Shown piece by piece: positions 32,296-41,952 of a DNA stretch of 64,000 nt. The number at the start of each line of letters is the position of its first letter. Position 1 is the first letter of the stretch. Made by a program: the position numbers and the translations under genes. The notes beneath the pieces were generated by a model that was not told the origin of the DNA, did not search any database, and saw only the letters and a list, made by a program, of their open reading frames with translations. The DNA is from Helicobacter sp. 12S02232-10 (GTDB lineage: Bacteria > Campylobacterota > Campylobacteria > Campylobacterales > Helicobacteraceae), in the NCBI RefSeq assembly GCF_002272895.1, contig NZ_MLAQ01000001.1, forward strand, positions 149,800 through 213,799. The letters run 5' to 3'.

Positions 32296-33810
32296 TCAAG
32301 CTGCAAAACTTATCTTAAACTCTTCTAAAGCTTTCACAAGAATACTTTCCAAATCTTTATCCAAAGCTTTTTTCATTCTAATATCTTCAAAAATTTTTGG
32401 ATATTTTGCTTCCAAGAATGGATAAAGTTCATTTTCAAATTTTACAACCTTATTCGCAGGCACATCATCTAAAAAGCCTTTGGTTCCAGCATAAATGATT
32501 ACAACTTGCTTCTCAATAGACAAGGGTGAATAAGGAGGTTGTTTCAGAACTTCTACCATTCTCTGCCCTCTGTCCAATTGTTTTCTGCTCAACTCATCTA
32601 AATCTGAAGCAAATTGAGCAAATGCTTGCAACTCACGATACTGAGCCAAATCCAACCTGAGCGTTCCAGAAACTTGTTTTGTCGCTTTAATTTGAGCAGC
32701 TCCTCCAACCCTTGAAACCGAAAGTCCCACATTAATCGCTGGTCTTATACCAGAGAAAAATAAATCAGTCTCTAAAAAGATTTGTCCATCAGTAATAGAA
32801 ATAACATTTGTCGGAATATATGCAGAAACATCTCCTGCTTGGGTTTCTATGATTGGTAGGGCAGTCAAAGAACCTGCTCCTTTTTCATCACTGACTTTTG
32901 CAGCTCTTTCCAATAATCGCGAATGAATATAAAATACATCTCCAGGAAATGCCTCTCTGCCCGGAGGTCTTCTTAAAATCAAAGACATTTCTCTATAAGC
33001 CACTGCGTGTTTGCTTAAATCATCATATACAATCAAAGCATGTCTTGCATTATCTCTGAAATATTCCCCAATGGTGACTCCGGTATAAGGAGCTAAAAAT
33101 TGCATAGCTGCAGAATCTGAAGCAGAGGCATTTACAATTATTGTATATTCCATTGCTCCATATTCTTCCAACTTCCTGACAACCTGCGCAACCGTAGATT
33201 CTTTTTGACCGATCGCGACATAAATACAAATAACATCCTGACCTTTTTGATTAATAATGGTATCAATCGCAACCGTTGTTTTTCCTGTCTGTCTATCGCC
33301 AATGATAAGTTCCCTTTGACCCCGACCGATAGGAACTAGGGCATCAATCGCTTTAATACCTGTTTGAAGAGGTTCATGAACTGATTTTCTATCCATAATT
33401 CCAGGAGCCTTTTGTTCAACAAAACGATGTTCAACAGCCTCTATTGCTCCTTTTCCATCAATAGGTTCGCCTAAAGTATTTATAACTCTTCCAACAACGG
33501 CATCTCCAACTGGAACTTTCATTAATTTGCCGAGTCTTTTGACAGATGTCCCCTCTTTAATATCCTTTCCATTTCCAAGAACAACAACCCCAACACTACC
33601 CTCTTCAAGGTTTGAAGCAAGACCCCTATCTCCAGTATCAAATTCAACCATTTCATAAGACATAACATTTTTTAAGCCATAGACTTTAGCAACGCCATCA
33701 GCATAAGCAATGACCCTCCCAGTTTCGGCTATATTAATATCAATATCAAAACTTTCTATTCTTTCTTTAATGATTGAGCTGATTTCTTCCGGTTTTAACT
33801 TTGCTACCAC
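32296..33810 (-). CDS. atpA: ATP synthase F1 subunit alpha
   Basis: The 504-residue non-catalytic nucleotide-binding subunit has the P-loop [15 protein letters not shown] (about 171-185), the Walker B region [16 protein letters not shown], the arginine finger in [20 protein letters not shown] (Arg of the SVSRVG motif) and [11 protein letters not shown] as the signature. Length and order are standard. A leader of 23 bases separates it from atpH. Confidence 0.98.
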   Translation of the reverse strand: MVAKLKPEEISSIIKERIESFDIDINIAETGRVIAYADGVAKVYGLKNVMSYEMVEFDTGDRGLASNLEEGSVGVVVLGNGKDIKEGTSVKRLGKLMKVPVGDAVVGRVINTLGEPIDGKGAIEAVEHRFVEQKAPGIMDRKSVHEPLQTGIKAIDALVPIGRGQRELIIGDRQTGKTTVAIDTIINQKGQDVICIYVAIGQKESTVAQVVRKLEEYGAMEYTIIVNASASDSAAMQFLAPYTGVTIGEYFRDNARHALIVYDDLSKHAVAYREMSLILRRPPGREAFPGDVFYIHSRLLERAAKVSDEKGAGSLTALPIIETQAGDVSAYIPTNVISITDGQIFLETDLFFSGIRPAINVGLSVSRVGGAAQIKATKQVSGTLRLDLAQYRELQAFAQFASDLDELSRKQLDRGQRMVEVLKQPPYSPLSIEKQVVIIYAGTKGFLDDVPANKVVKFENELYPFLEAKYPKIFEDIRMKKALDKDLESILVKALEEFKISFAA

Positions 33811-33833
33811 ACTTTTCTCCTTTTCTTTAGAAA

Positions 33834-34364
33834 TTAAATTACTTTCAATATATATGATTTTAGTTCATTCAAAAAATTCTCTCTAGAAAAAGAAATTTCG
33901 ATACCCAAATCATCAATAACGAGCTTAATACCTTCTATCTGAACCTCTACTTGAAAAATCTCAAGGCCAACATTAAAACGCCCTGAAAGAACTTTTGCAA
34001 TTTGCTCCACAACATTCGATTCAATCTTTTTATTCAAATACAATAAACCAATATAAGATTTATTTTTCCTCCTAATATAAGCTTCTAATTCTCTATATAC
34101 AAAAGGAAGAATATCAAACCTATCTTTTTCTCCCAAAAGCTTTATAAAATTTATGATTTTTCCATTATCTGATCCCATTAATTCTAGCAATAAATTCTGT
34201 TTGCGAGATTTTGACACACAAGGAGAATAGATAATATCTAAAAATTTCTCAATGGAAAAAACATTCACAATCTCTCCTAAATCTTTTAAAAAAACTTTTA
34301 AATCATTATCATTAAGACTTGTGATAAGTGCTTTTGTATATTTTTTGGCAACAATTTCTACCAT
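33834..34364 (-). CDS. atpH: ATP synthase F1 subunit delta
   Basis: The 176-residue delta subunit joins F1 to the peripheral stalk. It shows the N-terminal helical domain ([10 protein letters not shown] near residues 5-14) and the C-terminal signature [18 protein letters not shown] (about 142-159). The sequence is diverged, as usual for this subunit. It shares one base with atpF (TAATG) and precedes atpA. Confidence 0.93.
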   Translation of the reverse strand: MVEIVAKKYTKALITSLNDNDLKVFLKDLGEIVNVFSIEKFLDIIYSPCVSKSRKQNLLLELMGSDNGKIINFIKLLGEKDRFDILPFVYRELEAYIRRKNKSYIGLLYLNKKIESNVVEQIAKVLSGRFNVGLEIFQVEVQIEGIKLVIDDLGIEISFSRENFLNELKSYILKVI

Positions 34365-34873
34365 TATGCTACCTTTTTATTAAGTATATTGATATAATCG
34401 GAAGTTTCAAAAGAAGCAATTTTAGTTTTAAAAAGTTCTGAAAGCACTTCTTCAACAACTTCTCTCTCCATCTTTTTTTGTTCAAAATCCATCAAAATAT
34501 CATTATTTTTAATTATATTTTCTATGTCAATCTTAAATTGTCCATCAATCTTCTGCATAACCAAATAAGCTTCTTTTTTAGCAGTAATTACCATATCAGA
34601 AGCCTTTTCTTTTGCTTCCTCAAGTCTTCTTAAAGCTTGCTCTTTTGCTTTCTTGGCAGTTTTAAGCTTATCTTGAACTTCATCAAGCTTTTTAGAAATT
34701 TTTTCTTTTCGATTAGCAAATAACTCTCTTAGTTTATCTGCTGTCAAATACCATAAAATTGCGACAAATATTACAAAATTTATAACCCTCTCAACAATAT
34801 CTGTATCTGAGATATTCACATCTGCTCCAAACAAAAAAGAGACAGAAAATAACAAAAAAAGAATATACTTCAT
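34364..34873 (-). CDS. atpF: ATP synthase Fo subunit b
   Basis: The 169-residue stalk subunit has an N-terminal hydrophobic signal-like segment (residues 1-17), a second membrane segment (about 28-45), and a long charged coiled coil (about 48-140) for dimerisation. The two hydrophobic segments fit the form annotated in Helicobacter, with a possibly cleaved leader. It pairs with the b' subunit encoded just upstream. It follows b' by ten bases and overlaps atpH. Confidence 0.92.
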   Translation of the reverse strand: MKYILFLLFSVSFLFGADVNISDTDIVERVINFVIFVAILWYLTADKLRELFANRKEKISKKLDEVQDKLKTAKKAKEQALRRLEEAKEKASDMVITAKKEAYLVMQKIDGQFKIDIENIIKNNDILMDFEQKKMEREVVEEVLSELFKTKIASFETSDYINILNKKVA

Positions 34874-34883
34874 AGATACCCCC

Positions 34884-35309
34884 CTATATTTGAGATATTT
34901 TTAATTTCAAAGACTTTTCAAAATCCGGCATTTTTTCCAAAAGTTGATTTTTTAAATCAATTTTTTCGATTTGCAGATTGCTTAAAAACTCTTCAAGTTT
35001 GGCAAGAGACTCTGTCTTTTTTTTCATTATTTTTGCTTCATAAGCAGTCTTTGCTTCGTTTGTAGCCTGTTCTATGATCTGAAGTGATTCTAAACGAGCA
35101 TTTTCAAGAATCTGCTTGATTTCTCTATCAATTTCTATTGTTTCTTGCATATTATTTTGTATAGATTGCATATCTTGAGCAATTGAAGCATTTCGATTGT
35201 CCATAAAAGAAAAAATAGGCTTATAAAGCCAAATATTAAGACAATAAAGAGTGGCTATAAATACAATAAAAACTAAGATCATCAGATAAGGATTTACGGT
35301 TATAGTCAT
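34884..35309 (-). CDS. atpF': ATP synthase Fo subunit b'
   Basis: The 141-residue second stalk subunit has one N-terminal membrane segment (about residues 8-27) followed by LYKPIFSFMDNRNASI, the b-type motif at the membrane surface, and a continuous coiled coil to the end. Separate b and b' genes are usual in Campylobacterota and phototrophs. It begins the ATP synthase gene run. An 86-bp gap separates it from parB. The Fo a and c genes are not in this window. Confidence 0.93.
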   Translation of the reverse strand: MTITVNPYLMILVFIVFIATLYCLNIWLYKPIFSFMDNRNASIAQDMQSIQNNMQETIEIDREIKQILENARLESLQIIEQATNEAKTAYEAKIMKKKTESLAKLEEFLSNLQIEKIDLKNQLLEKMPDFEKSLKLKISQI

Positions 35310-35343
35310 TCATACTCCTACTTATATCAAGATTACAATCCAC

Positions 35344-35355
35344 TCACTTAAGTGA
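35344..35355. repeat. Perfect 12-bp palindrome between parB and atpF'
   Basis: TCACTTAAGTGA is its own reverse complement and lies in the 86-bp gap downstream of parB and upstream of atpF'. It is flanked by AT-rich DNA. It might be an operator or a divergent parS-like ParB site: its CAC/GTG half-sites recall parS, but the canonical CACGTG core is absent. Function is not established. Confidence 0.6.
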
Positions 35356-35395
35356 ATTGAAAATATTCTATCAGAAATTATCTTAAATTAAACCC

Positions 35396-36271
35396 CTAAT
35401 GTGATGATAATTTTTTGATCAGCATATCAATTTTTGATTCATCAGATATATAAAGAACCAATTGATCATCTTTAAAGGAACTTGAAATTAAATAATTCTT
35501 CAATATATCTTTTAATTCTACTATCCTTTGATTAAAGACAGGTGTTTTTCCCGACTTTAAAAAATTTTTTTTCTCAATTTGAGCAGGTCTTTTGAGTTTT
35601 TTGACTAGAAATTCAGTATCTCTGACAGAAAGCTTTTGTCCCAAAATCGAATCTAGCACAATCTCTTGTTCAGAGTTGTTTAAAGTGATAAGAATTTTGG
35701 CGTGTCCCTGAGTGATTTTCTCTTCCGTAAGTGATTCTTGAACCTTTGGAGAAAGATTTAGCAATCTCAAAGTATTTGTAATTTGTGTTCTTGATTTCTT
35801 TATTTTCTTTGCTAATTCATCGTGAGTGATTTTATAATCTTCAATCAATTCCTTGTAGGAATTTGCTAAATCAATCGGATTTAAGTCCTCTCTTTGAATA
35901 TTTTCAATCAAAGCAATTTCTCTTAATTTGGCTGTATCAACATTCACAACAATGGCTCTGATTGTCTTTAACCCTGCAAGCTTAGATGCGCGAAGTCTTC
36001 TTTCGCCGGCTATAAGCACATAATCATTATCATCGCCCTCATAAACAAGAACAGGTTGCAATAAACCGTGCTCGACTATAGATTGAGAAAGTTCGCTTAC
36101 CGAATCTTTTACAAAATGTTTTCGAGGTTGATAAGGATTTGGTTTGATAATATCAACATCAAGTTCAACTACCAACTCAGAGTTATCAGATAAATTGTTT
36201 TCATAGGCTTGAGTGACTTCACTCAATATTGCCCCCAAACCTCTCCCTAAAGCCAAATTTTTTTTTGCCAA
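35396..36271 (-). CDS. parB: Chromosome partitioning protein ParB
   Basis: ParB binds parS sites near the origin and spreads as a CTP-dependent clamp. The 291-residue protein has the N-terminal ParB/Srx domain with NPYQPRKHF (about 42-50), the CTP-site motifs EHGLLQPV and AGERRLRASKLAGL (GERR), the helix-turn-helix (about 150-185, with KKSRTQITNTLRLL) and a C-terminal dimerisation domain. The only plausible start is TTG at 36269-36271, with AAGGAG six bases upstream; the ATG nearby is out of frame. It overlaps nothing but follows parA by one base. Confidence 0.95.
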   Translation of the reverse strand: MAKKNLALGRGLGAILSEVTQAYENNLSDNSELVVELDVDIIKPNPYQPRKHFVKDSVSELSQSIVEHGLLQPVLVYEGDDNDYVLIAGERRLRASKLAGLKTIRAIVVNVDTAKLREIALIENIQREDLNPIDLANSYKELIEDYKITHDELAKKIKKSRTQITNTLRLLNLSPKVQESLTEEKITQGHAKILITLNNSEQEIVLDSILGQKLSVRDTEFLVKKLKRPAQIEKKNFLKSGKTPVFNQRIVELKDILKNYLISSSFKDDQLVLYISDESKIDMLIKKLSSH

Positions 36272-36272
36272 A

Positions 36273-37061
36273 TCATACTCCTTGCAATATTGTTTGGGCT
36301 AACGTTTGGTATGCAACGCTGCCGTTTGACTTCACATCATAAAGCAAAACGGGTTTTCCAAAACTTGGTGATTCAGCAAGCTTAACGCTACGAGGAACAA
36401 TAATATAAGAATTATTGTTTTTATCTTTAAAAAGCTTCGTATCAAAATGTTGAGACAAATCTGCAAAAACTTGCTTAGAAAGATTATTCTGGGAAGAATA
36501 CATTGTAGGCAAAAATCCCCTGATTTCTAATTTGGGATTAATAGAATCCCGAAGAATTTTTATGGTACTTAAAAGTTGTGCCAATCCTTCCAATGCAAAA
36601 AATTCACATTGAATCGGAATAATCACAGAATCAGCAGCAGATAATGCATTAATTGTCAAAGGTCCCAAAGCAGGCGGAGAATCAATAATGATAAAATCAT
36701 ACAGATCAAGAACTTCTTGAATTTTCTTCTTAAGAATCAATTCTCTGCCTGCACCTTTTTTATTATAAAACTCTTTTTCAATACCCACTAAACCGATGTT
36801 AGAAGGAACTAAATGCATAAAAGGCATTTCGGTTTTTTGAATGATTTGGGAAAGTTTTTTACTGCCCATTAAAACATGATAAATATCAAACTCAATATCA
36901 TTTCTTCTAAAACCCAAGCTTGTCGTAGCATTTGACTGAGGATCAAAATCTATCAGCAACACATTTTTTTCTGCAAGTGCTAAAGAAGCTGCCAAATTCA
37001 CTGCTGTAGTTGTTTTCCCAACTCCGCCTTTTTGATTTGCAACCGCTATAATTTCACACAT
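36273..37061 (-). CDS. parA: Chromosome partitioning ATPase ParA (Soj)
   Basis: This deviant-Walker ATPase forms DNA-bound dimers that move ParB-parS complexes. The 262-residue protein has the deviant P-loop KGGVGKTT (about residues 10-17, with the signature lysine), the switch region LLIDFDPQSNATTS (about 36-49) and Walker B IIIDSPPALG (about 125-134). It lacks the N-terminal DNA-binding extension of plasmid ParA, so it is the chromosomal Soj type. It is followed immediately by parB and preceded by birA (12-base gap). Confidence 0.96.
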   Translation of the reverse strand: MCEIIAVANQKGGVGKTTTAVNLAASLALAEKNVLLIDFDPQSNATTSLGFRRNDIEFDIYHVLMGSKKLSQIIQKTEMPFMHLVPSNIGLVGIEKEFYNKKGAGRELILKKKIQEVLDLYDFIIIDSPPALGPLTINALSAADSVIIPIQCEFFALEGLAQLLSTIKILRDSINPKLEIRGFLPTMYSSQNNLSKQVFADLSQHFDTKLFKDKNNNSYIIVPRSVKLAESPSFGKPVLLYDVKSNGSVAYQTLAQTILQGV

Positions 37062-37073
37062 ATTCCGCCTCTG

Positions 37074-37706
37074 TCATCTAAAATTATAAATTTTTTTGCC
37101 ATTTAAACAAATTCCTCCATCCAAAAGCAATTGAGCTCCATTTAAACTTAAAACATTTTCATTATAATGAAATGAAAAATTAAAATTTTTATAAAATTCT
37201 AGCTCATATTTACTAAAAATTTGCTTCCATTCAGGAGTATTTTTGATTTTTTCAAAAAAATTCTCTAAAATCTCTTTTTTAGAAACCTTACCCCCCAAAG
37301 ATCCGAATTTTTCCCCATAGATATTCAAGCCAATCCCGCAAACAATGTCATTTTTATAGACATTTGCCATAATGCCTCCCACCTTTGACTCTCCAATATA
37401 AAGATCATTAGGCCATTTCAACCACACATTGAATTTCATTTCAACAAGGACTTCTTTAAAAATAAATCCAAAAAATATACAAGAACTTTGAATAGGGAGA
37501 TCTTTTGGCAAATCAAAAAGCTTAAAAGAAAAAGAAAAACTCAATGTTTCTTCAACTTGCTCCCAGCGATTTCCCCTACTCCCAATTCCTGCACTCTGCT
37601 TGTTTGCCACAATGCATATGGGAGACTCAAGCTCGGCAGTTTTAATTTTTTCTAAAAGATAGGTTTGCGTTGAAGCCAATTCTTCAAAATATTCAATACG
37701 CATCAT
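37074..37706 (-). CDS. birA: Biotin--[acetyl-CoA-carboxylase] ligase (no repressor domain)
   Basis: BirA attaches biotin to the BCCP subunit of acetyl-CoA carboxylase. The 210-residue protein begins directly with the ligase domain, with no winged-helix repressor part, so it should not regulate biotin genes by DNA binding. Visible motifs are GIGSRGNRW (the GRGRxGR-type adenylate loop, about residues 41-49), WLKWPNDLY (KWPND) and VCGIGLNI. Its ATG overlaps the fmt stop. Two adjacent ATGs could be used. Confidence 0.93.
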   Translation of the reverse strand: MMRIEYFEELASTQTYLLEKIKTAELESPICIVANKQSAGIGSRGNRWEQVEETLSFSFSFKLFDLPKDLPIQSSCIFFGFIFKEVLVEMKFNVWLKWPNDLYIGESKVGGIMANVYKNDIVCGIGLNIYGEKFGSLGGKVSKKEILENFFEKIKNTPEWKQIFSKYELEFYKNFNFSFHYNENVLSLNGAQLLLDGGICLNGKKIYNFR

Positions 37707-38614
37707 ACCAATATATCTCCGATTTTGAGTCTTTTTCCTTGAATATAAGTTTTAGCATCCATTTTTTGCTTGCCCGGATATTGAAGCATCTCAATTCGAA
37801 GCACTCCTTGCAAACATCCGATTACAGCCGCATTTCCATCAATAGATAATATTTCCCCTTTTTGATATTTTCCCATTTCAGAAACAAGCTCAACTTCAAA
37901 CAACTTTAACCCGTTTTCTAAAAAAACATTGGGCCAAACAGAATATGCCAAAGATTTTAAATAAATACTTCTAGCATCCTCAAAATCTACAAGTCCTTGA
38001 TTTTTAAAAATTTTTTTACAATAGGTCGCATCAGCTTGATGTTGTTTTAGAGGTTCCAATACTTCTAGGTTTTTTAAAACCTTTATAGCCAATTTGCTTC
38101 CCATTTCTGCCAATTTTAACATCAAACTTTCAAGATTGAATGATTTTTCAGATTTAAAAGCACTTATCCCCAAAATATCACCGCTATCAAGCTTTTCTTG
38201 TAGCTGTATAACACTCACTCCATAGATCTTATCATCATTTAAAATCATTTCGTGCATAGGTGATGCTCCCCGATATTTTGGAAGCACTGATCCGTGAATA
38301 TTCAGACATTTGGTAAAAGAAAGTATCTTCTTAGGCAATATTTTTCCATAAGCGACAACTAAGATTACATCAGGTTTGAGTTTAGAAATAGTCTGAAAAC
38401 TTTCTTCATCTAAAACTTCAGGCTGAAAAATCTGAAGCAATATTTTATTTTTAACAATAAACTCTTTTGTTTCAGGGTATTTTAATTCTTGTTTGCGACC
38501 AAAAGGTTTATCAGGTTGAGCAAATAACCCCACAACTTCAAAAAAAGGATCATTTAAGATTTTTTCCAAAACTACACGCGCAAAATAAGGTGTCCCCATA
38601 AACAAAACCCTCAT
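37703..38614 (-). CDS. fmt: Methionyl-tRNA formyltransferase
   Basis: Fmt formylates initiator Met-tRNA using 10-formyltetrahydrofolate. The 303-residue protein has MGTPYFARVVL at the start, the catalytic region LNIHGSVLPKYRGASP (Asn-His and downstream LDSGDILG with the catalytic Asp, about residue 143), and the C-terminal OB-like tRNA domain (about 205-303). It overlaps birA by four bases and follows obgE after a 50-base gap. Confidence 0.95.
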   Translation of the reverse strand: MRVLFMGTPYFARVVLEKILNDPFFEVVGLFAQPDKPFGRKQELKYPETKEFIVKNKILLQIFQPEVLDEESFQTISKLKPDVILVVAYGKILPKKILSFTKCLNIHGSVLPKYRGASPMHEMILNDDKIYGVSVIQLQEKLDSGDILGISAFKSEKSFNLESLMLKLAEMGSKLAIKVLKNLEVLEPLKQHQADATYCKKIFKNQGLVDFEDARSIYLKSLAYSVWPNVFLENGLKLFEVELVSEMGKYQKGEILSIDGNAAVIGCLQGVLRIEMLQYPGKQKMDAKTYIQGKRLKIGDILV

Positions 38615-38664
38615 TTAAAATCCCTTGAACCTTTCATTTAAAATAACTACCTCTATCAAATTTT

Positions 38665-39771
38665 TCACAAAACATCTTCCATTTGATTCTTTAAGGCCTT
38701 CAAAAGAATAAATGTCAAAGGCTTTGTATTAATTTGAGCAAGCGAAGAAATCGGGATCACAAACAAAGGCGCATTTGCATTTCTTTTCATATTGTCCTCA
38801 AATAAATTTTTATCAATAAAATACTCCAATTTTTGATCCAATCCAAAACAATCTGATTTTAGACTTTTAATCCCTAAAGAAACATAAAATTCATCAATGG
38901 CTTTGGAAGAAAAATCTAACACATCAATTTTATTTAGAACGATTCCAAAAGGTCTTGAATAAAGCTCTAATGAGAAATTTCTAAGTTCAGATCTTAATTT
39001 TTCATATTGTTGCCATACACTTTGATAAGAACTCACATCAATGACAAAAAGCAAAAGTTTAGTGCGCTCTATATGACGCAAGAACTCTATGCCAAGACCC
39101 CTTCCCTCACTAGCTCCATCAATAATCCCTGGTATATCAGCCATCACAAAAGAGTTCATTTCATCAGGTTGCACAACCCCAAGATTTGGGATCAAGGTCG
39201 TGAATTCATAATTGGCTATTTCAGGTTTGGCATTAGAAATTACAGAAATCAAGGTTGATTTTCCTGTGTTGGGAAAACCAACCAATCCAACATCTGCAAT
39301 CAATTTCAACTCCAAACGAATATGCCTCTCTTCTCCGGCAAGTCCGCTTTGAGAATACGTAGGACGCTGATTGACGGAATTTTTAAATCGCGCATTTCCA
39401 AACCCCCCCTTACCACCTTTTAAGACTTTGACATTGAAATCTTGGTCTGTAAAATCATATAGCAGTTCATTTGTTTCAAAATCAAAAATCTGCGTTCCTG
39501 GAGGAATTTTTATAACAATATCTTCTCCTCTTTTGCCACTGCATTTCTTGCTCCCACCAGGTTGTCCGTTTTTAGCTTTATAGTGTTTGGTTCCTCGAAA
39601 ACAAGAAAGAGTATCTGTATTTTTATCCACTTGAAAATAAACATCTCCACCATCTCCACCATCTCCACCATCAGGTCCTCCATTCAGGACAAATTTTTCC
39701 CGTCTGAAGCTAACTGCACCCGCTCCCCCCTTTCCTGAAGCAATAAAAATATCTACATTATCTACAAACAT
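38665..39771 (-). CDS. obgE: GTPase ObgE (CgtA)
   Basis: Obg is an essential GTPase in 50S subunit assembly and stress response. The 368-residue protein has the glycine-rich Obg fold (residues 1-155, including the GGDGG repeats around 34-44), the G domain with G1 [10 protein letters not shown]2 TTL, G3 DIPG, G4 NKID and G5 (about 158-330), and a short C-terminal end. The Obg domain explains the short tandem DNA repeat near 39642-39673. It begins 20 bases after the VirK/YbjX-family gene and may share its transcript. Confidence 0.96.
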   Translation of the reverse strand: MFVDNVDIFIASGKGGAGAVSFRREKFVLNGGPDGGDGGDGGDVYFQVDKNTDTLSCFRGTKHYKAKNGQPGGSKKCSGKRGEDIVIKIPPGTQIFDFETNELLYDFTDQDFNVKVLKGGKGGFGNARFKNSVNQRPTYSQSGLAGEERHIRLELKLIADVGLVGFPNTGKSTLISVISNAKPEIANYEFTTLIPNLGVVQPDEMNSFVMADIPGIIDGASEGRGLGIEFLRHIERTKLLLFVIDVSSYQSVWQQYEKLRSELRNFSLELYSRPFGIVLNKIDVLDFSSKAIDEFYVSLGIKSLKSDCFGLDQKLEYFIDKNLFEDNMKRNANAPLFVIPISSLAQINTKPLTFILLKALKNQMEDVL

Positions 39772-39791
39772 AAAATTCCCAAGTCTTAAAT

Positions 39792-40670
39792 TTATTTCGC
39801 ACGAAATATTCTATCTATTTTGTCCTGTATTTCTTCAAGCATTGCAAAACGATTTTTATACATAGAACGTTTCTTGCTCGGAACGTCTTCAAGTTTTTTG
39901 TGCGTGTGATTTAACAAGTAATAATAATGCCTGTGAATTTTCACAATTTCCCCGCAAGATTCCTGCCAAATTTTATCATAATCAACATAATAACCTTTAT
40001 AAAACCCTTTATTAGATCGAATTTGAAATTTTGAAGGAATGCCCAAAGTTGCGTTACAATTCAAAACTCTTGTGAAGATTTTTAAAACTTCAATCAATAA
40101 CGAAGCTGGACGCAAACCAAAACATTTTTTTGTCAAAAACTTGATTTCATCATCTTCATTTTGACAGGATTTGCTTCCTTGAATAGAAGCAATAAGCAAA
40201 TCATTATCAGGAGTAAAAGAAAAAGTGGCTTGATAGATGCGCTCTTGTAAAGAATTTCTCAAGACCAACGCCCAAAAACCCTCTTCATTCGCAATCGTAT
40301 TTTTTTCCAAAAATAACCCATATGATTTTTCTCCATCAATATTAAATAATAAGATTTTCTCTCGCCACAAAGGCAAAATTTTTGAAGACAAATGAAGCTT
40401 TGCCATAAATTTCAAATCTGAAACAATATGATTAAAACGTTCTGCAGAATTGAAGCTTCTATTGCAAAAATATCTGATAAGAACGTAAGCACAAATAGGA
40501 GAGTGTTCAAAAAAATCCTGTAGCAGAGGATTGCTATTGACAAACTCCTCAAATTGAATCACGTATTGATAAAAAATAATTTTTCTCAAATAATAACGAG
40601 AGTATCGACGTAGTGTAACTTGCAAATTATTACATTTTAATAAACTAGGTTTAAAAAATTTATATTCCAT
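39792..40670 (-). CDS. VirK/YbjX (DUF535) family protein
   Basis: The 292-residue protein matches the VirK/YbjX family (DUF535) in length and layout. It has a basic aromatic N-terminal part, central strands with [19 protein letters not shown] and [12 protein letters not shown], and the family-typical end [17 protein letters not shown] followed by a basic tail. Family members have been tied to virulence, envelope or antimicrobial-peptide resistance in enterobacteria, but the biochemical role is unknown. There is no signal peptide or membrane segment. AAGGAT lies directly before the ATG, and a TATAAT and AT hairpin are just upstream. Its place between obgE and rpmA is not one I recall from H. 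pylori. Confidence 0.8.
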   Translation of the reverse strand: MEYKFFKPSLLKCNNLQVTLRRYSRYYLRKIIFYQYVIQFEEFVNSNPLLQDFFEHSPICAYVLIRYFCNRSFNSAERFNHIVSDLKFMAKLHLSSKILPLWREKILLFNIDGEKSYGLFLEKNTIANEEGFWALVLRNSLQERIYQATFSFTPDNDLLIASIQGSKSCQNEDDEIKFLTKKCFGLRPASLLIEVLKIFTRVLNCNATLGIPSKFQIRSNKGFYKGYYVDYDKIWQESCGEIVKIHRHYYYLLNHTHKKLEDVPSKKRSMYKNRFAMLEEIQDKIDRIFRAK

Positions 40671-40680
40671 TAATTATCCT

Positions 40681-40708
40681 TAATAAAATAAATTATTATT
40701 TTATTATA
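40681..40708 (-). promoter_or_regulatory. Promoter region with AT-only hairpin before the VirK/YbjX gene
   Basis: A leftward TATAAT at 40703-40708 overlaps an 11-bp A/T inverted repeat (40681-40691 with 40696-40706, loop ATTA) that ends at the ribosome-binding site. The leader would be about 25 bases. The rest of the 195-bp gap up to rpmA is AT-rich and holds a terminator. Confidence 0.4.
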
Positions 40709-40825
40709 ATAAAACTTAAATTTTAAATCTATTACATAATTATTTTATTGGAAAATAACAAAAAACTAGGGTAATCAAAAAAATATTAAATACTAAATAT
40801 TAAAAAAATAATGGAGAAAATAATC

Positions 40826-40850
40826 CTTAAAGATTCTTGGAATCCTTAAG
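40826..40850 (-). terminator. Terminator after rplU-rpmA
   Basis: An 11-bp stem (40826-40836 with 40840-40850, one G-U wobble on the transcribed strand) with a three-base loop lies 15 bases after the rpmA stop. The transcript continues GATTATTTTC, a moderate U-rich end, so a factor-independent terminator is likely. Confidence 0.7.
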
Positions 40851-40865
40851 TGATTGATTGAAGTT

Positions 40866-41120
40866 TTATGCGGAGATGACAGAAACTTTCTTTCGATTTT
40901 TATCTTTTTGTTGGAATTTTACGATCCCATCAACTAAAGCAAAAATAGTATGATCCTTTCCTATGCCGACATTACTGCCAGGATGAATCTTTGTACCTCT
41001 TTGTCTGATGATGATATTCCCTGCTCTTACAAACTGTGATCCAAATTTTTTTATTCCCAGTCTTCGACCGGCAGAGTCTCGATTATTCTGAGTGCTTCCC
41101 TGACCTTTCTTGTGTGCCAT
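40866..41120 (-). CDS. rpmA: 50S ribosomal protein L27
   Basis: L27 lies near the peptidyl-transferase centre. The 84-residue protein starts [20 protein letters not shown], the classical L27 N-terminus without the cleaved extension of Firmicutes, and ends with [17 protein letters not shown]. It follows rplU by ten bases as in most bacteria. Confidence 0.98.
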   Translation of the reverse strand: MAHKKGQGSTQNNRDSAGRRLGIKKFGSQFVRAGNIIIRQRGTKIHPGSNVGIGKDHTIFALVDGIVKFQQKDKNRKKVSVISA

Positions 41121-41130
41121 TTATACTCCT

Positions 41131-41442
41131 TTATCCTGCTATCTTTAAAATTCTTACTCGAGTGAAGTCGCGTCTAAAACCTCTTTTGGTTTTGCTGTCT
41201 TTTCTTCTTCTCTTTTTAAATGTAACGACTTTTTTTGCCCTACCCTCATTGATAACTTCTGCTTCAATTTTGGCTCCCTCTATAAAAGGAGTTCCCAATT
41301 TCAGATTATCATTATCGGAAATAGCTAAAACTTCGTTCAATTCTAATTTTGATTTTGGCTCAAGGCTCATTTTATCAAGCAAGACAATATCGCCTTCTTG
41401 GACCTTGTATTGTTTGCCTCCATTCTTGAAAACTGCATACAT
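41131..41442 (-). CDS. rplU: 50S ribosomal protein L21
   Basis: L21 binds 23S rRNA in the large subunit. The 103-residue protein begins [18 protein letters not shown] and contains the basic [20 protein letters not shown] segment (about 70-89) typical of L21. It heads the rplU-rpmA operon behind a TATAAT at 41508-41513; AAGGAT lies eight bases before the ATG. A small CGCTT/AAGCG hairpin in the leader (about 41475-41491) is too weak to call a regulator. Confidence 0.97.
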   Translation of the reverse strand: MYAVFKNGGKQYKVQEGDIVLLDKMSLEPKSKLELNEVLAISDNDNLKLGTPFIEGAKIEAEVINEGRAKKVVTFKKRRRKDSKTKRGFRRDFTRVRILKIAG

Positions 41443-41507
41443 TCTTTAATCCTTGCGAAGTTTATTGTTTTAAAACGCTTGCTACAAAGCGATATAAAAA
41501 ACCTCAA

Positions 41508-41513
41508 ATTATA
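41508..41513 (-). promoter_or_regulatory. Likely -10 element of rplU-rpmA
   Basis: A leftward TATAAT lies 66 bases before the rplU start, in the gap after the end of ridA. A T-rich stretch lies upstream. Confidence 0.45.
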
Positions 41514-41541
41514 TTAAAAAAAACCTAATTTTTGCTTAAAA

Positions 41542-41913
41542 CTATGCTTGGGCAATGCATTCAATTTCAACCAACGCATTTTTAGGAAGCATTTTAACTG
41601 CAATGGTACTACGAGCAGGTTTGTGTTTATCAAAATATTGACCATAAACTTCATTGAGTTCATTAAAATGATCCATATCTGATAAAAAAACCGTTGTTTT
41701 AATCACCTTTGAAAGTGAGCTTCCTCCTGCTTCCAAAATAGATTTTAGGTTTTCCAAAACCTGCCTTGCTTGAGATTTAATATCGCCCTCAAGAAAATTT
41801 CCATCTGCACAAAGAGCAATTTGTCCCGAAGTATAAATCAAACCATTGCTAATAACTGCTTGAGAATAAGGTCCGATAGCTTTTGGCGCGTTTAAACTTG
41901 ATACGATTGTCAT
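41542..41913 (-). CDS. ridA: RidA family enamine/imine deaminase
   Basis: RidA hydrolyses reactive 2-aminoacrylate and related enamines from PLP enzymes to 2-ketoacids. The 123-residue protein has SLNAPKAIGPYSQAV at the start, YTSGQI, the catalytic arginine within KPARSTIAVKMLPKNALVEIE (split; Arg about residue 104) and GDIKSQARQVLEN. It forms trimers in the family. It is divergent from the small exported-protein gene, with a shared palindromic -10 between them. Confidence 0.95.
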   Translation of the reverse strand: MTIVSSLNAPKAIGPYSQAVISNGLIYTSGQIALCADGNFLEGDIKSQARQVLENLKSILEAGGSSLSKVIKTTVFLSDMDHFNELNEVYGQYFDKHKPARSTIAVKMLPKNALVEIECIAQA

Positions 41914-41942
41914 TTGATGTTCCTCACATTTTTTTGTTTTCT

Positions 41943-41952
41943 ATTATATAAT
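41943..41952. promoter_or_regulatory. Symmetrical -10 element for divergent transcription (ridA and small exported-protein gene)
   Basis: ATTATATAAT is a perfect palindrome. It contains TATAAT rightward at 41947-41952 and TATAAT leftward at 41943-41948. Both flanking genes would have short leaders (about 37 and 23 bases). One element could serve both directions, as described for symmetrical bacterial promoters. Confidence 0.55.

Noticed and set aside
39403-39409. Run of seven C as a possible phase-variable tract
   Set aside because: It lies in the glycine-rich part of obgE, an essential gene, and is too short to expect slippage control.
39642-39673. Short tandem DNA repeat (CATCTCCAC units)
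   Set aside because: It encodes the glycine-aspartate repeats of the Obg domain and is normal coding sequence.
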